A DNA stretch of 64,000 nt from Cercospora beticola. Its lineage: Eukaryota; Ascomycota; Dothideomycetes; Mycosphaerellales; Mycosphaerellaceae. The stretch is from assembly GCF_033473495.1 (NCBI RefSeq), contig NC_088939.1, positions 434,001 to 498,000 of the forward strand, read 5' to 3'. Positions 1 through 11,578 of the stretch are shown piece by piece. Made by a program: the position numbers and the translations under genes. The notes beneath the pieces were generated by a model. It saw only the letters and a list, made by a program, of their open reading frames with translations, was not told the DNA's origin and ran no database searches. Every line of letters begins with the position of its first letter. Position 1 is the stretch's first letter.

Positions 1-84
1 GCTTTTCTCCGCTGTTCATGGCGCTCGGTAACGGTGTAGGCTCTATGAGTGTAATTTCGGTTGGCTCGGTGGTCTCGACGGTCG

Positions 85-2290
85 TTTGGGATCGCTGTAT
101 TTGTCCGATCGATCGCCAGCGCATCTTTCTTGCGCAGCGCGCTCGCTCCCAATCCTTATCCAATGCTAGAGCCAGCTCATGGGCATCATTGTGTCTGTCC
201 GTTCGACCAACTAAGCATCTGCTCCGTGCAACGCACTCGCTTCAACCCTCCTCTTTTCACCACGAGCAGCTCGCAGGTGTGGCGGACACTCCCCGACGGC
301 GATTTTCGTCGATTCGTGGCTCTGGCGGTGGATGGGCATCGCTGTATGCGCTCGTTCGGTCGAAATGGCGTTGCCCTCCTACAGCGCACTGGCTCGGAAG
401 CAGCTCATAGGCATTGCGGAGGCTCGTCGATGGAGATCATCGTCGGTTCGTGGCCACGGAGGCGGGCGGGCATCGTTGTGTCTGCTCGGTCGATTGCAGA
501 GGTGTCCTCTGCGCTCGCTACTCATCGCCTTTCCTGATCGTGAGCAGCTCATAGGAATGGCGGGGCCTCGTCGATGGACGATTTTCGTCGGTTCGTGGCC
601 ACGAAGGTGGGCGGGTATCGCTGTATCTGCTCGGTCGCTCGCAAAGGTGTTCTTGCGCGCTCGCTAATTATCGCCTCTCCTGATCATGTGTTGCTCGTAG
701 GCGTGGTGCAGCCCCGTCGGTGGCGGTCATCGTCGTTTCGTAGCCCCGGAGGCGGATGGGCATCGCTGTATCTGCCCAGTCAATCGCAAAAGCTGTTTCA
801 CGCGCTCGCCAGTGAATGGCTTTGGTGACCGCGAGCGGTACGGGGTATGGCGAAGTCTCGTTGATGGCGATTATCGTCGTGCGCAGCTCCGGAGCTGGTG
901 GGCAACGCGATTATCATCGTCCGCGGTCTCGGCGATGGATGGGTATGGCTTTATCTGCTCGGTCAATTGCGTAGGCTTTCTCGCACGCTCGTCAGTAATT
1001 CCCTTTGGTGATCCCGAAGGGCTCAGAGCCACTGGAAGACTCGTCGATGGTGATCAGCGTTGTTGGCGACCCTGGGGATGGATGTGAATCGCCAAATCTG
1101 ATCGGTCAATCGCATAGGCGTTCTCGTACGCTCGCCAGTAAACCCCGTTGATCATCGCGCGTGGCTCGGCGACATGGCGAAGACTCGTCGATGGTGATCA
1201 GCGGCGTTCGCAACCCCGGAGATGGGTGGGAATCGCCGTATCTGCTCGGTCGATCGCATGGACATTCTCGCGAGTGGCTCGCAGGCGCGGCGAAGACATT
1301 TCGATGGCTATCACGGTCAACTCCTAGCCCACGCGCTTGATGGAACCGCTGTATGTGCTCAAATAATCTCACAGGCGTTCTTGCGAGTTGCTCGGAAGCA
1401 TGGCGAAGACTCTCATGGCGGTCACGGACGATATGTAGGCATGGCGCTCGATGGCATCGCTGTACGTGCTCAGACGATCGCATGACCGACCTCGCGAATG
1501 ACTTGGAGGCACGGCGAAAACTTCACGATGGTGATCACGGTCGAATCGTAGCCCCTTCGGCCGATGGCATCGCTGTATGTGCTCAGGTCATCGCAGCGTC
1601 CTCGCGCACGCGTTCATAGGCATAGTGTCTGGTCGCGAGCGGCACATTGGGGCTGGGCAGACTCTACGACTGCACTTTCAGTCTCACGCACACATTGCCG
1701 TGATCGAGAGTCAGCGCGGATGATCATTGTGGTGAGCCTGGCAGGCGCTGCATCAAGACCGCCGGCTGCACAATCATCTGCCGTCCTTCGAGAATCCTTG
1801 CGGCCTACGGGCATCACCGTATCTGCTTCACTATCGGCAAGCGCATGTCCTTGTAGTCTACCTTGCGCACCACGAGCAGCTCGTAGGCATGGCAGACACG
1901 CGTGGAACACGCTATGGCTCGCGCACGAAATACAGCGGTCAACAGTCCGGTCAGACGCTCAAGACCGTGAGCCTTGTGTCGCATCACAGCGCGGGGAGTA
2001 TCCTAAGATCTGCCGTCCTTCGTGGAGTTTATAAGGTGATGGGCGTCACTGAGGTGCATTTGCGCGGTGAATCGCATGGGCACCAATACATGATCTGCCC
2101 GCGCACCACACCCAGCTCGTATGCATGAAACTGCTCGCGCACGCACTGCAGTGGGCGATCGTTGGCTCAGGCTCGCAATATCGTGGGACTCGCTACTGCT
2201 GCATCAAAGAGCGCTGATGATCCCAACACCTACCCTCGAGGGACTTCACGGCCGGTTTGCATCGCTGTGTGTGCTCGGTGAATCGCACAG
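85..2290. repeat. Degenerate tandem repeat array, family 1 (about 144 bp, then about 112 bp period)
   Basis: A core resembling 'catcgctgtatctgctcggt' recurs with many substitutions at about 91, 185, 338, 472, 617, 762, 945, 1088, 1232, 1345, 1456, 1569, 1813 and 2261. Flanking words (tcgatcgca..., cgcgctcgc, gagcagctc.tagg, cctcgtcgatgg) recur in the same order. Spacing is mostly 134-145 bp up to 1232 (one gap of 183), then 111-113 bp to 1569, then irregular. Short open frames occur on both strands, but none has a recognisable domain and I treat them as by-products of the repeat. It has normal GC and keeps CA/TG, so it is not RIP-mutated like the block after 39 kb. I do not recognise the family. 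Confidence 0.7.
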
Positions 2291-3189
2291 GGGTGACCTG
2301 GCGATCTGCCTCACGCGTCACGGATGGCTCGCAGGCGTGGTAGATACGCGATGAACATGCTATCTCTTGCGCACGCACCGTCGACGGTCGAGTCGGGCGC
2401 CCAAGGTCGTGAGCCTTCAAGGCGCCGCAACAGAGAGCGCTCGTTGCTTCAAAATCTGCCACCTTCCACAAGGTTGCACGGCCTAGTAATGTTCATGGCG
2501 GTTCTGCTCGATCCTTCGCATGCGTGCGCCCCATAATTTCTCCCGCGCATTGGTATCGGCCCGGAGCCAGAGTAGAGACTCGTTCATCCCTCGCGCATGT
2601 AATGCAGTTGCTCATAGTGGGCTCAGGAGGCCCAATATGAGCCTGACCGATGCCACATGAAGACCGCAGGGCGCTCGCTCATTCGTCGCCTTTCAGGAGT
2701 ACTGGTGCAATCGCACACGCCGGCCGTATCTCTGTTTCGTTGAGACTCTGAAACCCGATGCATCCGCCTACCTATTGCCTCTACCCAGTGGGCACTGTGT
2801 GAAATTCACGATGACTCGCGTACCATTTGTTTGAAGCCCAGGCACACATTCACGACAGCGTACAGTGGAATAAAGCGAGTCTAAATATGGACGCGGTGCA
2901 TTGCGATGTCTATCGTTGCCGTACGTGGCTCTGCTGTGCACGCAAGTAACGCCAACTGTCGTCTGCCGGACCATTGGACCCTAATTGCGTCTGACATTTA
3001 TATATCCCCGTTCGTCCAGCACTGCCATCGAATCAAATCTCCACCAATCACGCTTCAAGCTGATTCGAATGTCGAGAACACAACACAATGGTGCGTATGA
3101 ATTCTGCTCAAGCACGTTAATGAAACTTGTCCGAATGTGTATACGCTAGTTGGCATCTGCTGAATTACACGGACGTTTCCCTTGGAGAT
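2291..3189. other. Intergenic, no supported gene
   Basis: I see no domain-bearing reading frame or RNA gene here. The first part keeps faint echoes of the upstream tandem repeat; the rest looks unique. Confidence 0.4.
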
Positions 3190-4880
3190 TAGCGCCCAAG
3201 TTTTTTGCTCGTTGAGTCCGCGGTTCGATTGAGGGTATCGGAAGGTGTTTCTTTTTTGCTCGCCGCTACCTTCAACCCCTTATTGCGGCCCTCACCAGCG
3301 TCGCTGCACCATCACAACCTTTTGAGCTCCATCTGCACACTTTTGGGGTTCTCATCATGTAGCTGCAACACATTTACGGCATGTGGTGCTGCACATACTG
3401 TTGTTCGAGGCAAAAGATGTTGGCTTTTGAGAAGTCTTGGCGAAGGTGTTGTTGATTCAGCGGCTCCAGCGTTTTGCTACACCGCGCCTTTTCACCGCGA
3501 TCAGCACCAGGTGCTCAAACACATGACTATGAGCTTGTTCGCGATCATCGGACGAGGTTCAGCATGTTTTCCGCATGTCAATAGCACCGCAAGGGCGTGA
3601 GATGTGGCTCACGAGGGCAAAACTTCACGGCGTTTGGAAAGTCTTGGCAGCGCTGTGTCGCTAGCCACGGCGTCGCCAGCAGACAAAATGGGCCTCTCCC
3701 ACCACCAACAGCCGCTACAACCTGTTCGAACGACGACGAGCTCCATCTGCAAAGGTATGAGCTCGTTTACGTGATTTTTGCACGGCCTTTGGACGGTTGT
3801 GGCGTGCGCGAGTGTGACGAGAGGGACTTTCAGAACTTTTGGCGCGGCGGCGGACTCGGTGATGGCACCAGTCGGTGACACAGCAGAGTTTTGCAGTTTG
3901 ACAGGCACATTCGCAGGATCACGAACAACACCATGAGCGCCAAGTAATCTCAGCGGCAAAGCTGGCTTGATCAAGGGCCTGATCAGGCAGTGTTCCACGA
4001 CACAGCAGATGAATCTCACCTCAGCAGTTTCGCAGCATCACGATCATCACCTCCAGAACTTTTGCCGTGGCGGCGGACTCGGCAATGGCACCAGTTCGCG
4101 ACACAGCAGCTGGCTCGCCAGTCGACAGGCACGTTCGCAGCGTCACGAAAAACACCATGAGCGCCAGGTAGTTCCAGCGGCAAACCGGGCTCGACCACGA
4201 ACCTGGTCAGACAGAATGCGACGGCACAGCAGGGCACTCCAACATCAGCAGATTTACAGCATCATGATTATCACCTCCAGAGCTCTGGCAGCAATTCGCG
4301 ACGCAGCAGAGAACTTGCAGAGTAGCGCGCTCGCAGCCCCTCGAACACCACCACGAGCGCCATCACCATGAGCGCCACGAACATCGTCACAGGAGCAATA
4401 AAAGAGACTCAAGGGCCTGCACACCTGCCCACGATGGTGCTCCTGTTCCTGGTTTGGAGTACAGTACGGAGACTTCACATCAATGGGTAGGACAGGCATA
4501 ATTCGATCACGTTGCCAGCGGCATCCTTGTCTCGATCACTAGGTCCTCAGACAGGAACACGCGACGCAGCAGAGGACTTGGAGAGTCGACACCCTCGCAG
4601 AGCTCCACGAACAACATCACAGACTTTCCCGACAGCCTCAGAAAGTCCCTGCGTTCGGCTCGGCAGCAGGCGAATGCGCGTGTGGCCTCATGGCATGCAT
4701 TCCAACGACTCGCATTGGGACGCAGAATGAACACACCTTTCAATTACCACAGCACCTCCGGCATTTTCAGAGGCCCTCTTCGTCACCGCCAGCTCCATCA
4801 CTGTTCTCACGAGACACTTCGCTCCGCCAGCGCGCGTTCCCCGCAACAGTCATGATCATCGAGAGATATCGGAAGAATAG
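3190..4880. repeat. Degenerate tandem repeat array, family 2 (about 200-223 bp units)
   Basis: A second repeat family follows the first. The clearest pair starts with 'cagaactttt' at 3831 and 4054, a 223-bp period. In both copies the order is a ggcggcggactcgg block, 'ggcaccagt', 'acacagcag', 'gacaggcac.ttcgcag', 'caacaccatgagcgcca' and 'gcggcaaa'. Looser copies of 'ctccatctgca', 'agtcttggc' and 'ccacgagcgcc' occur before and after, from about 3.2 to 4.65 kb. Short frames in it show only repeat-derived low-complexity peptides. I cannot assign it to a known transposon. Confidence 0.6.
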
Positions 4881-6115
4881 CAGAGAAATAGCTTTAGACA
4901 CTGGTATCATAATTGTCTGGCGGCGCGCCTGGGAACAGAAACGAGAAGGGATCGCTTGGAGACACTTGTAGACACTTGAGGGACTTGGCTTGATATTACA
5001 CTACATACTGCATCCCATGGACTTGCGAGCGGCCACGCGCGAAGACATTTTGCACAGCCGAAACAGTTTGGCGCGCTCCGACGCTGAGCGCGACCAACTC
5101 CGATTCCGCATGAGTAGGGGTAGCGGACTAGGTCGGCTGCACAGTGGGCAGGCATTTGATGCCCAGATTCGCAGTTCCAAAAGCAGAGCAGCCCATGGCT
5201 GTCTCGCTTTGCAACAGACGCTTCGTCTTCTTTGCGTCGGACGACTTCTCAAGTCAATGGGGGCTATCTGGAAGTTGACAGTGGTACATATGGCACAAAT
5301 GTCGCCGAGGGTGCCAGGCAGCCACCGAGAAACTTACCTCGCACATGTGCATCGATTGGACTCGGCCGGGCCCCAGCACTTCTTTTCAATACCAATGCGT
5401 CGACACATCCTCGCCAGGGAACCTTGCCTCGAGCCACTTGAAACACGCTTTCATAGTCATAGATACATGACACACAATTTCTCAACTCGAACAGCCCCAA
5501 GGCGGTCAACCGCTACAGCGCCCCTCCTGGCTTCTTCTCTGTCACGGCGACACACACGTGCAAAGAGCGCCGGACCGTCGTCCTCCCATTTGACGCTCTC
5601 AATTTCTCTATGCGAACGCTTTCGAAGAAGTCGAGGTGAGCTAGCTGTTGGCCTTTGTGAGAGCAGAGGCATCTGCTCTATGTTGCAAAAGATACTTTGG
5701 GATACATCAAAAAACAATTTACCTCACAAATCGAAGTGTTATCAATGCCTCAGTCGGAAATGAACAGAAACACACGAAGTACGCAGGCAAAGTGACAATT
5801 TATCTCAGCGTCGACCTCGATAAACAAACCTAGAAAGTACCCACAGCGCGTCCATTCAGCTCGCATAGAAACCGCCCCGCCATTGCAAGCCTGTTCATGT
5901 ATGTATACCGCAGAGTATAGGCAGCCGGACACCGGATTCTCAAATTCCCAGAAACACCGGGCGCCGCGTCATGTCAGCTCATTCAGCGTCGTTTCGAAAG
6001 CATACAGCCTGCTTGGACCAGCCACCGTAAAGCTCCAACAGTGTAGCCAAGGTTTCTCGAAGCAGCAGATGTTGCTGGTTGCCCATTCGGCGTCGTTTCA
6101 GCGACCTAGGCTCTG
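4881..6115. other. Intergenic, no supported gene
   Basis: One 257-codon plus-strand frame (4990-5763) is open, but its translation shows no domain, signal peptide or family resemblance. No tRNA or other RNA gene is visible. The last part is probably the 3' flank of the oxidase gene. Confidence 0.35.
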
Positions 6116-7841
6116 TCAGAGCTCAGAACGTTCCACATACGACGAAGGCGTGCTTACCCGACTGATCTTGAACCCTCCAGGCACCATATTCTGGAATACA
6201 CCTTGCGGATCATACAGCTGTGCTGCCGCTCGGATCTTGGCGACATTCTCCGCGCCGTAACCCTCGAGAGCTTTCTGGTCCTTGTCTGCGTAGTTCAGAT
6301 ATAACCAATCGACGTCAGCTCCCACACTCGCGGCGAATGACTGGATGTCGTCGCGAAGCCACTTGGATTGCTCCTCGATCACCTGATCGTTCTCGGTCTC
6401 TTTCCACCTAAAGTACGTTTCGTACATGATCAAGGTGTCGTCGTACCGGTCCAAACCCATAACGTTTCCGCCCTTCTCGAGGCCATGCTTCGCGAAGATG
6501 GTGGGAATTGGCTGGTATAATGTCCAAGCTTGGAAGTAGCCCCCGTTCATGCGGCCGTTGAGCTCATCGATGACTTTCAAAAAGGACTCGTGCGCTCGCT
6601 GCAACACACGAATGTCGCTCTTGAAAGTCAGGGTGGCGAACTGTACACGCCGGTCCTTTGGAGCCTCAAACTCGTGAGCAAGAGAAGTCATGTTGCGAAG
6701 ACCGGTGGTGTCGGATATGTTGCCAGGAATGGAGAAAAACTCCTTGAAGATCTTTGCATCAGGCCGCTGAACAGGCTTCGTATACTCGTAAGCATTCAAG
6801 AAGACTGTCGAGTTCTTCTCCGAGTCGTGATATCCAATGACGATCGTGGACGCATGGCGATCATCGTTGATTCCATTCCCAAAGTTGACAAGAGCTTTGA
6901 ACTGTTGGTCTGCAGTATCTGCCGGATAGATGACATTGCCGCCGAAGAAAGGACCGCCTGGAAATGTGTTGAGCACAACCTTCGTCACTATTCCGAAGTT
7001 GAGATTGCCGCCTTTGAGGACTTGGAACAAGTCTGGGTTGTCGTCTTTGCTCGCAGTCACTGTCGTACCGTTTCCGAGGACCACTTCGAAACTGGCAACG
7101 TTGTCGCAGACGAAGCCGTATTGAGCTGCGAAGAATGAATTGCCGCCTCCAATTGTTAATCCACTGACGCCTGTCATCCAAAGACTGTTAGTCACCTGTG
7201 GAAAGATGCGACGCTGCCCTCGTGAATCTTACCCACTGACGATGCACGACCACCGGTGGTCATCACATTGAGCTTGTCCAGAGCCTGGTACACTTCGCCC
7301 CACACAGCGCCTGGCCCGACTGAGACTGTATTGTCTTTACTCGAGTACGATATCTCCTTCATCCTTCCTAGGTCGATAGTCACGCCATCCTCAATGCCCG
7401 CAGCACCAGGCCAGCTGATGTGTCCCCCGCTCCTGAGCAAATCAAAACATCTCAGCCACAATACGGAACTGATTCGATCAGACGCAAACTTACCGCACGG
7501 CGAATTGACAATGTTGAGTCTGGTTGGCCGCGACCAATGCGGTGACTGCTTGTGCCACTTCTGCTGTGTTTCCAGGCTGTAGGAAGCATTGCGGCGACAA
7601 TTGCGCGACCTGCGAGAAGTATTTGCCTACGCTTGTCTCGAAAGTGCTCACATCCTCGGGATATATGAGGGCTGACTGCAGTCCCGCGTCTTCAAGTGCC
7701 CGACACTGTAGATTATGGCATCAGTGATACTGCGGAATGGACACCAGCAGTGTTGGCAGCACTCACGCAATGTGACGAGGTGGTGTTCTGACTCCACGCC
7801 ACTCCCCAAATCAGAGCAGATGCAAGAAAGTGCTGCCGCAT
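6116..7841 (-). CDS. Secreted FAD-linked oxidase (PCMH/BBE type, berberine-bridge-enzyme-like)
   Basis: Predicted extracellular flavoenzyme that oxidises an unknown small molecule with O2. My model has four exons: 7767-7841, 7494-7705, 7233-7432 and 6116-7170, with introns of 61, 61 and 62 bp; the last contains a CTAAC branch site. This gives 513 aa with frames that join cleanly. Residues 1-18 look like a signal peptide. The FAD-binding domain has FAVRSGGH (about residues 93-100), whose His is the usual covalent FAD attachment site, then VGVSGLTIGGG. That second motif lacks the Cys needed for a second flavin bond, so I infer mono-covalent FAD. GGNLNFGIVT follows, and the C-terminal BBE-type end is present (YDPQGVFQ, then GGFKIS). 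A possible extra donor (gtaagc) just after the GGFKIS codons could add a small last exon and change the final residues. The substrate cannot be told from sequence. It faces away from the rhodopsin-domain gene across 1.6 kb. Confidence 0.87.
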
Positions 7842-9494
7842 CTTGCCAGGGCTGTGATCTGCAGTGTATAGAACTGTTGAACTGTGTTGACAAGAAGGAA
7901 ACCAAGGCGGGGGAAGTGCTTTCCTTCTCCAGGAGCACCATGGCGAACCTCATGAAGGAAATCATGCTTCCAGGAGATGGATACAACAACCGATCGTGTT
8001 CCTGAGAGGGCAAGATCGTTGGCAGCATGCCCTGGTCGGGTTGCCTTGCGCTTTTGGAGCTTGTTCGTTTGAGCATGGGCCTCAGTCGCGGCCCCTTCAC
8101 GCAGCTTGAAGATGTTCTCTCCTGCGACAATGGATCCAGTACGAACGGCGAGTATCTACCAAGCGTGCATTATTGCATGATGTTCTGTGCAGGTCGCATG
8201 ACTGAGAAAGCGGAACGTTCGCAGCGGATTTGTCGTGCAGCGCCAAGTGGAAAGACCTAGGGTTTCGACCTGCCTTGGTGAGCGCAGGCCTATCCATGTT
8301 GCAACTGGCGGAAACGTCAACTCTCACAGTGATATTTCCACCTTCCCTGTCGCACTGGTTGGCAATCTCGTCGCACAGAGCTCTCTTTTCGTGGAGCCAA
8401 CAGAAGTGCTGTGCAAACAGAAACTTGGCTCCAATGCCCGGCGACAACCCTACTCGGTCTGTGTACAGAACCCTTTAGGCCTCAAGCTACGGGAATGCTC
8501 ACAAGTTGAGATTCACATCATAAATTGGAGCAGGTCTGACGCGGAACCGATAGCCATGAGGCTCGACTGAATTTGTGGATAGAATCATCAACGCCTTCGC
8601 GTCCTGACTCTTCGGGCAGGCTCGATGTTCATATCCATGAGCTGGCAGGGGCATGCCTGCCATGGCTGTTCGTCAATGCATGATATTGTGAGCGGACGCG
8701 CTCCGCATTGTTGGCTTGGCTATCGCTCCGCGCGGAGTGCTGAGCGCGAGTGAAGAGTGACAGTGCATCTGCGACGGTTCTCGTGCCGCAATCTCACCCC
8801 CGTCAGCAGGTTTGGATCTTCTCTCCCACAGGACTTTCGGCAAATGATCGTAGCAGAGCTTTACTGCGCGACATCTCGACCTCCTACCATGTACTGACCT
8901 CTACAGTTGCAAATGCCTCCCACTCGAAATCTTGGAACTTGATTTGATCGTCTGGGGCGCGGATCCTGTAGGCATGCTACGACCGAGTATTTCGAGAAGC
9001 AGTCTGATGTCATGGTCTCTCAGGAGATGACAGCGTGCACATTTGAAGTGGGCTGTTCGATCGTTGGTCCTTGCTGGGGCTAGCCGTGGCATCACAACCC
9101 GTGTCAACCCAAAACAATATCCCGTTCGTGACAGAGACCGCTCTGCACGCTGAGAGCAGCGGCTGCAGCGCTCTTTGCCGCGCTCGCCCAGGGGATAGGA
9201 TGCTATCAGGGGTTCAAACTTTGCCGGAGAACAGTACGACAAACTATGCGGACAACTCTGGCCAGTAGAGGTCGTCCACCCAACAACCTCAAAGCTTGAG
9301 CAAGGGCCCCTCCGCCTTCGAAGAGATGAGGGCTAGACCCGTGTGTGCCTCAAGTGAATGCAAGGTCTTTTATCCTCCAAAGGCTCTGACACCTGAAAGA
9401 AGTCTCACACCATCAGTAATCGCGAGTCAAAAAGGCCAAACAAGAATGACCACGACTCTCTGAGAGCAGTGATCCAAGTAGTATCCGCATCAAT
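7842..9494. other. Divergent intergenic region between oxidase and rhodopsin-domain gene
   Basis: 1.65 kb between two genes that point away from each other, so it should hold both promoters. Several frames of 60-116 codons overlap on opposite strands, but none has a recognisable motif. I see no RNA gene. Confidence 0.4.
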
Positions 9495-10967
9495 ATGTCG
9501 TCAGTCGATCTGGCGCACACACCGGCGGCAACGCCGCCACCGGGACTGGTGTCCAATCTCGAAAATCCGATGATGCGAGATCAATCGCCAGGTGTTGTGC
9601 TCGCGATCTTCGGAATGAGCATTGCCACGACATTTCTAGCGATGCGCATTTACACCAAAGCCTTTCTTGCGCACTTATTCGGTATCGATGATGTGTTCCT
9701 ACTTCTCTCATGGGTAATGTGCCCGCTGCCAGAGTTTACGATGTCGCTAATTGGAGAACTAGGCTATGTCAATGATAGTACAAAGTATCATCGTCTGGAT
9801 GAAAACCAACGGCCTTATGGGTATGCACATCTGGGACACTTCTATTCAGTACGTCACCTGCGTTGTTTCATCCTGGGCACCCAACTGATCGTTCCATAGG
9901 GACCTCAAGACAATCGTGCGCATCACTACGGTCTGCAGTATCCTGTATCTGGCAGTGATGGCCTTTGCGAAATTTTCGATCTTGATATTCTACAGGCGAC
10001 TGTCACCTCAAAGATGGTGGCGATATGCTGTCGACGGCACTATTGCGCTCATCGTTGCATTCACTGTGCCGCAGATGCTTTTGCTGATGTTCGCTTGCAT
10101 TCCCCTCAAACGAGTCTGGGACCCAACTATCACTGAAGGGCATTGTATCAACAGGGGCAATGTGTACATGGCCACCGCTGGCACCAACGCGGCTACTGAC
10201 ATTTTCATGCTTGTGAGTCTCGTAGTTCGATCCCGAAGATGGAGCTGACTCGCTCGCGTAGTTTCTGCCTATGCCTATACTGCTAAAGTTGCAGATTCCT
10301 ACCATACAGAAAATCGGACTGGTCTTGATATTTAGCGTCGGCTCGGTGTGAGTCTGGTGCTTACACTTTTTGCGTTGCATGACCTTACTGACTTCCTTCT
10401 AGCACGATGGCAACCAGCTTGGTCCGACTTGGTCTCATGCCTCCACTCGTCAAAAACGCCGATATGCCCTGGGCGCTTTCGACCCCGTCGCTATGGATCT
10501 GCATTGAGGGAAGTCTGGTGATCATCTGTGGCTCTCTGCCAGTCCTCCGACTCTTCCTCAAACACACATGTCCACGTCTGATAGGTGAATACGGTACATC
10601 CGGCACCGGCCGATCAGGAGGAAGCAAGAAACCTGCCAGTGGATCAGCAGAACTCTCAAATCTTGAACGAAAGCAAGCCGGTCGGAGTAAGAGATACTCT
10701 CGCATGACTGATTTCACGCAAGGAGAGACTTTAGTTCAACACGAGAATGGCAGTGAGACGTCCATTATCGAACACAAGAAGGGTGTTACGGTCGAGGCTG
10801 TGGAGCTGGGCCATCACAGAGGCTCCACAGGTAAAGTCGACGGGATGAGCACCGATTTGATTGAGCAAGCCAGGCCAGCAAGACCGTATAGTCAGATATA
10901 TGGCGACCCGGGAGTCTCGTCCAGCCCACCGAGCAGGCATCCGGAAGTCACAGGGCAGCCTTTCTGA
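9495..10967 (+). CDS. Rhodopsin-domain integral membrane protein (fungal SAT4/PTH11-like 7-TM family)
   Basis: Predicted multi-pass plasma-membrane protein of the large fungal rhodopsin-domain family; ligand and role are unknown. Five exons join in frame: 9495-9713, 9763-9848, 9900-10212, 10262-10347 and 10403-10967 (introns 49, 51, 49 and 55 bp), giving 422 aa. Family landmarks appear in order: an N-terminal TM helix, then the GIDD motif at the start of TM2, the GMHIWD motif (visible only after removing intron 1), DLKTIVR before a TM helix ending in AKFSILIFYRRL, a Cys-bearing loop (VWDP...GHCIN), TDIFMLFLPMPILLKLQIP, SLVRLG, and a last helix with IEGSLVIICGSLPVLR. The cytoplasmic tail of about 140 residues is polar and disordered. 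The recovery of three conserved motifs by the splice joins supports the model. Some family members act as surface receptors, but that is not shown here. Confidence 0.9.
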
Positions 10968-11578
10968 TTGACAGTGGCGGAGTTGGCGGTGTATACGGGC
11001 CTTGGACGATTGGTAGGATGGACGGACATGAAAAGAGGTTGGCGTGACGAAGAAGATACCCCGTGAAAAGCAGGAGGCACTGCCCTTGCAGACTTCCGCT
11101 CCCAGCTTGAGCAGACTTGCTCGCAATTGCAATACGAATGTCTTCTTTGTAGCACGAGCTACTCGCAACCCCACGGGGAGGAGCATTCGCTGTTCAAGAT
11201 ATATTGAAGCAATTCTCGATTTACTGGCGCTTGTTCCCGCAATACTCAATGGCGTCCTCATCTCCACGCTTGTAAGAGTCATGTGTTTCAGAGACTGACA
11301 GCCGGTGTCATCAATGTTTGATGCGAGCGCTCCAGGCAGCCGTACGTTGATTGGCTTTGGCGCAGCTGGTATGTGCGAGCTGAAAGCTGGGAGCTGGGAG
11401 CGTCGATGCAACACCACGCCTTTTGGTGCTTCCAGCGATGAGTCTTTACACACCGATATTCGGAGTTTGTGGCAGAGCTGTATATCGCTGTACATTCCTT
11501 CTCCCGTATAGATCGAGTTGGTGCCCGTGAGAATGTGTTGGTCATGACAGGTCAATCTGCGACGCTGAGTGCTCAAGC
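10968..11578. other. Convergent intergenic region
   Basis: Lies between the ends of the rhodopsin-domain gene (+) and the Snf7-family gene (-). It should hold both 3' UTRs. No gene seen. Confidence 0.5.

Noticed and set aside
3205..3250. tRNA-like ggttcga word near 3221
   Set aside because: No matching A box, acceptor stem or anticodon arm around it.
4990..5763. 257-codon plus-strand frame
   Set aside because: No motif, signal peptide or membrane segment, and opposing frames overlap it; most likely chance.
7192..7461. Separate short oxidase gene
   Set aside because: It is exon 3 of the FAD oxidase read into its intron; the splice join restores VGVSGLTIGGG.
9714..9899. Reading straight through the first intron of the rhodopsin-domain gene
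   Set aside because: The unspliced frame loses the conserved GMHIWD motif. Removing the 49-bp intron restores it.
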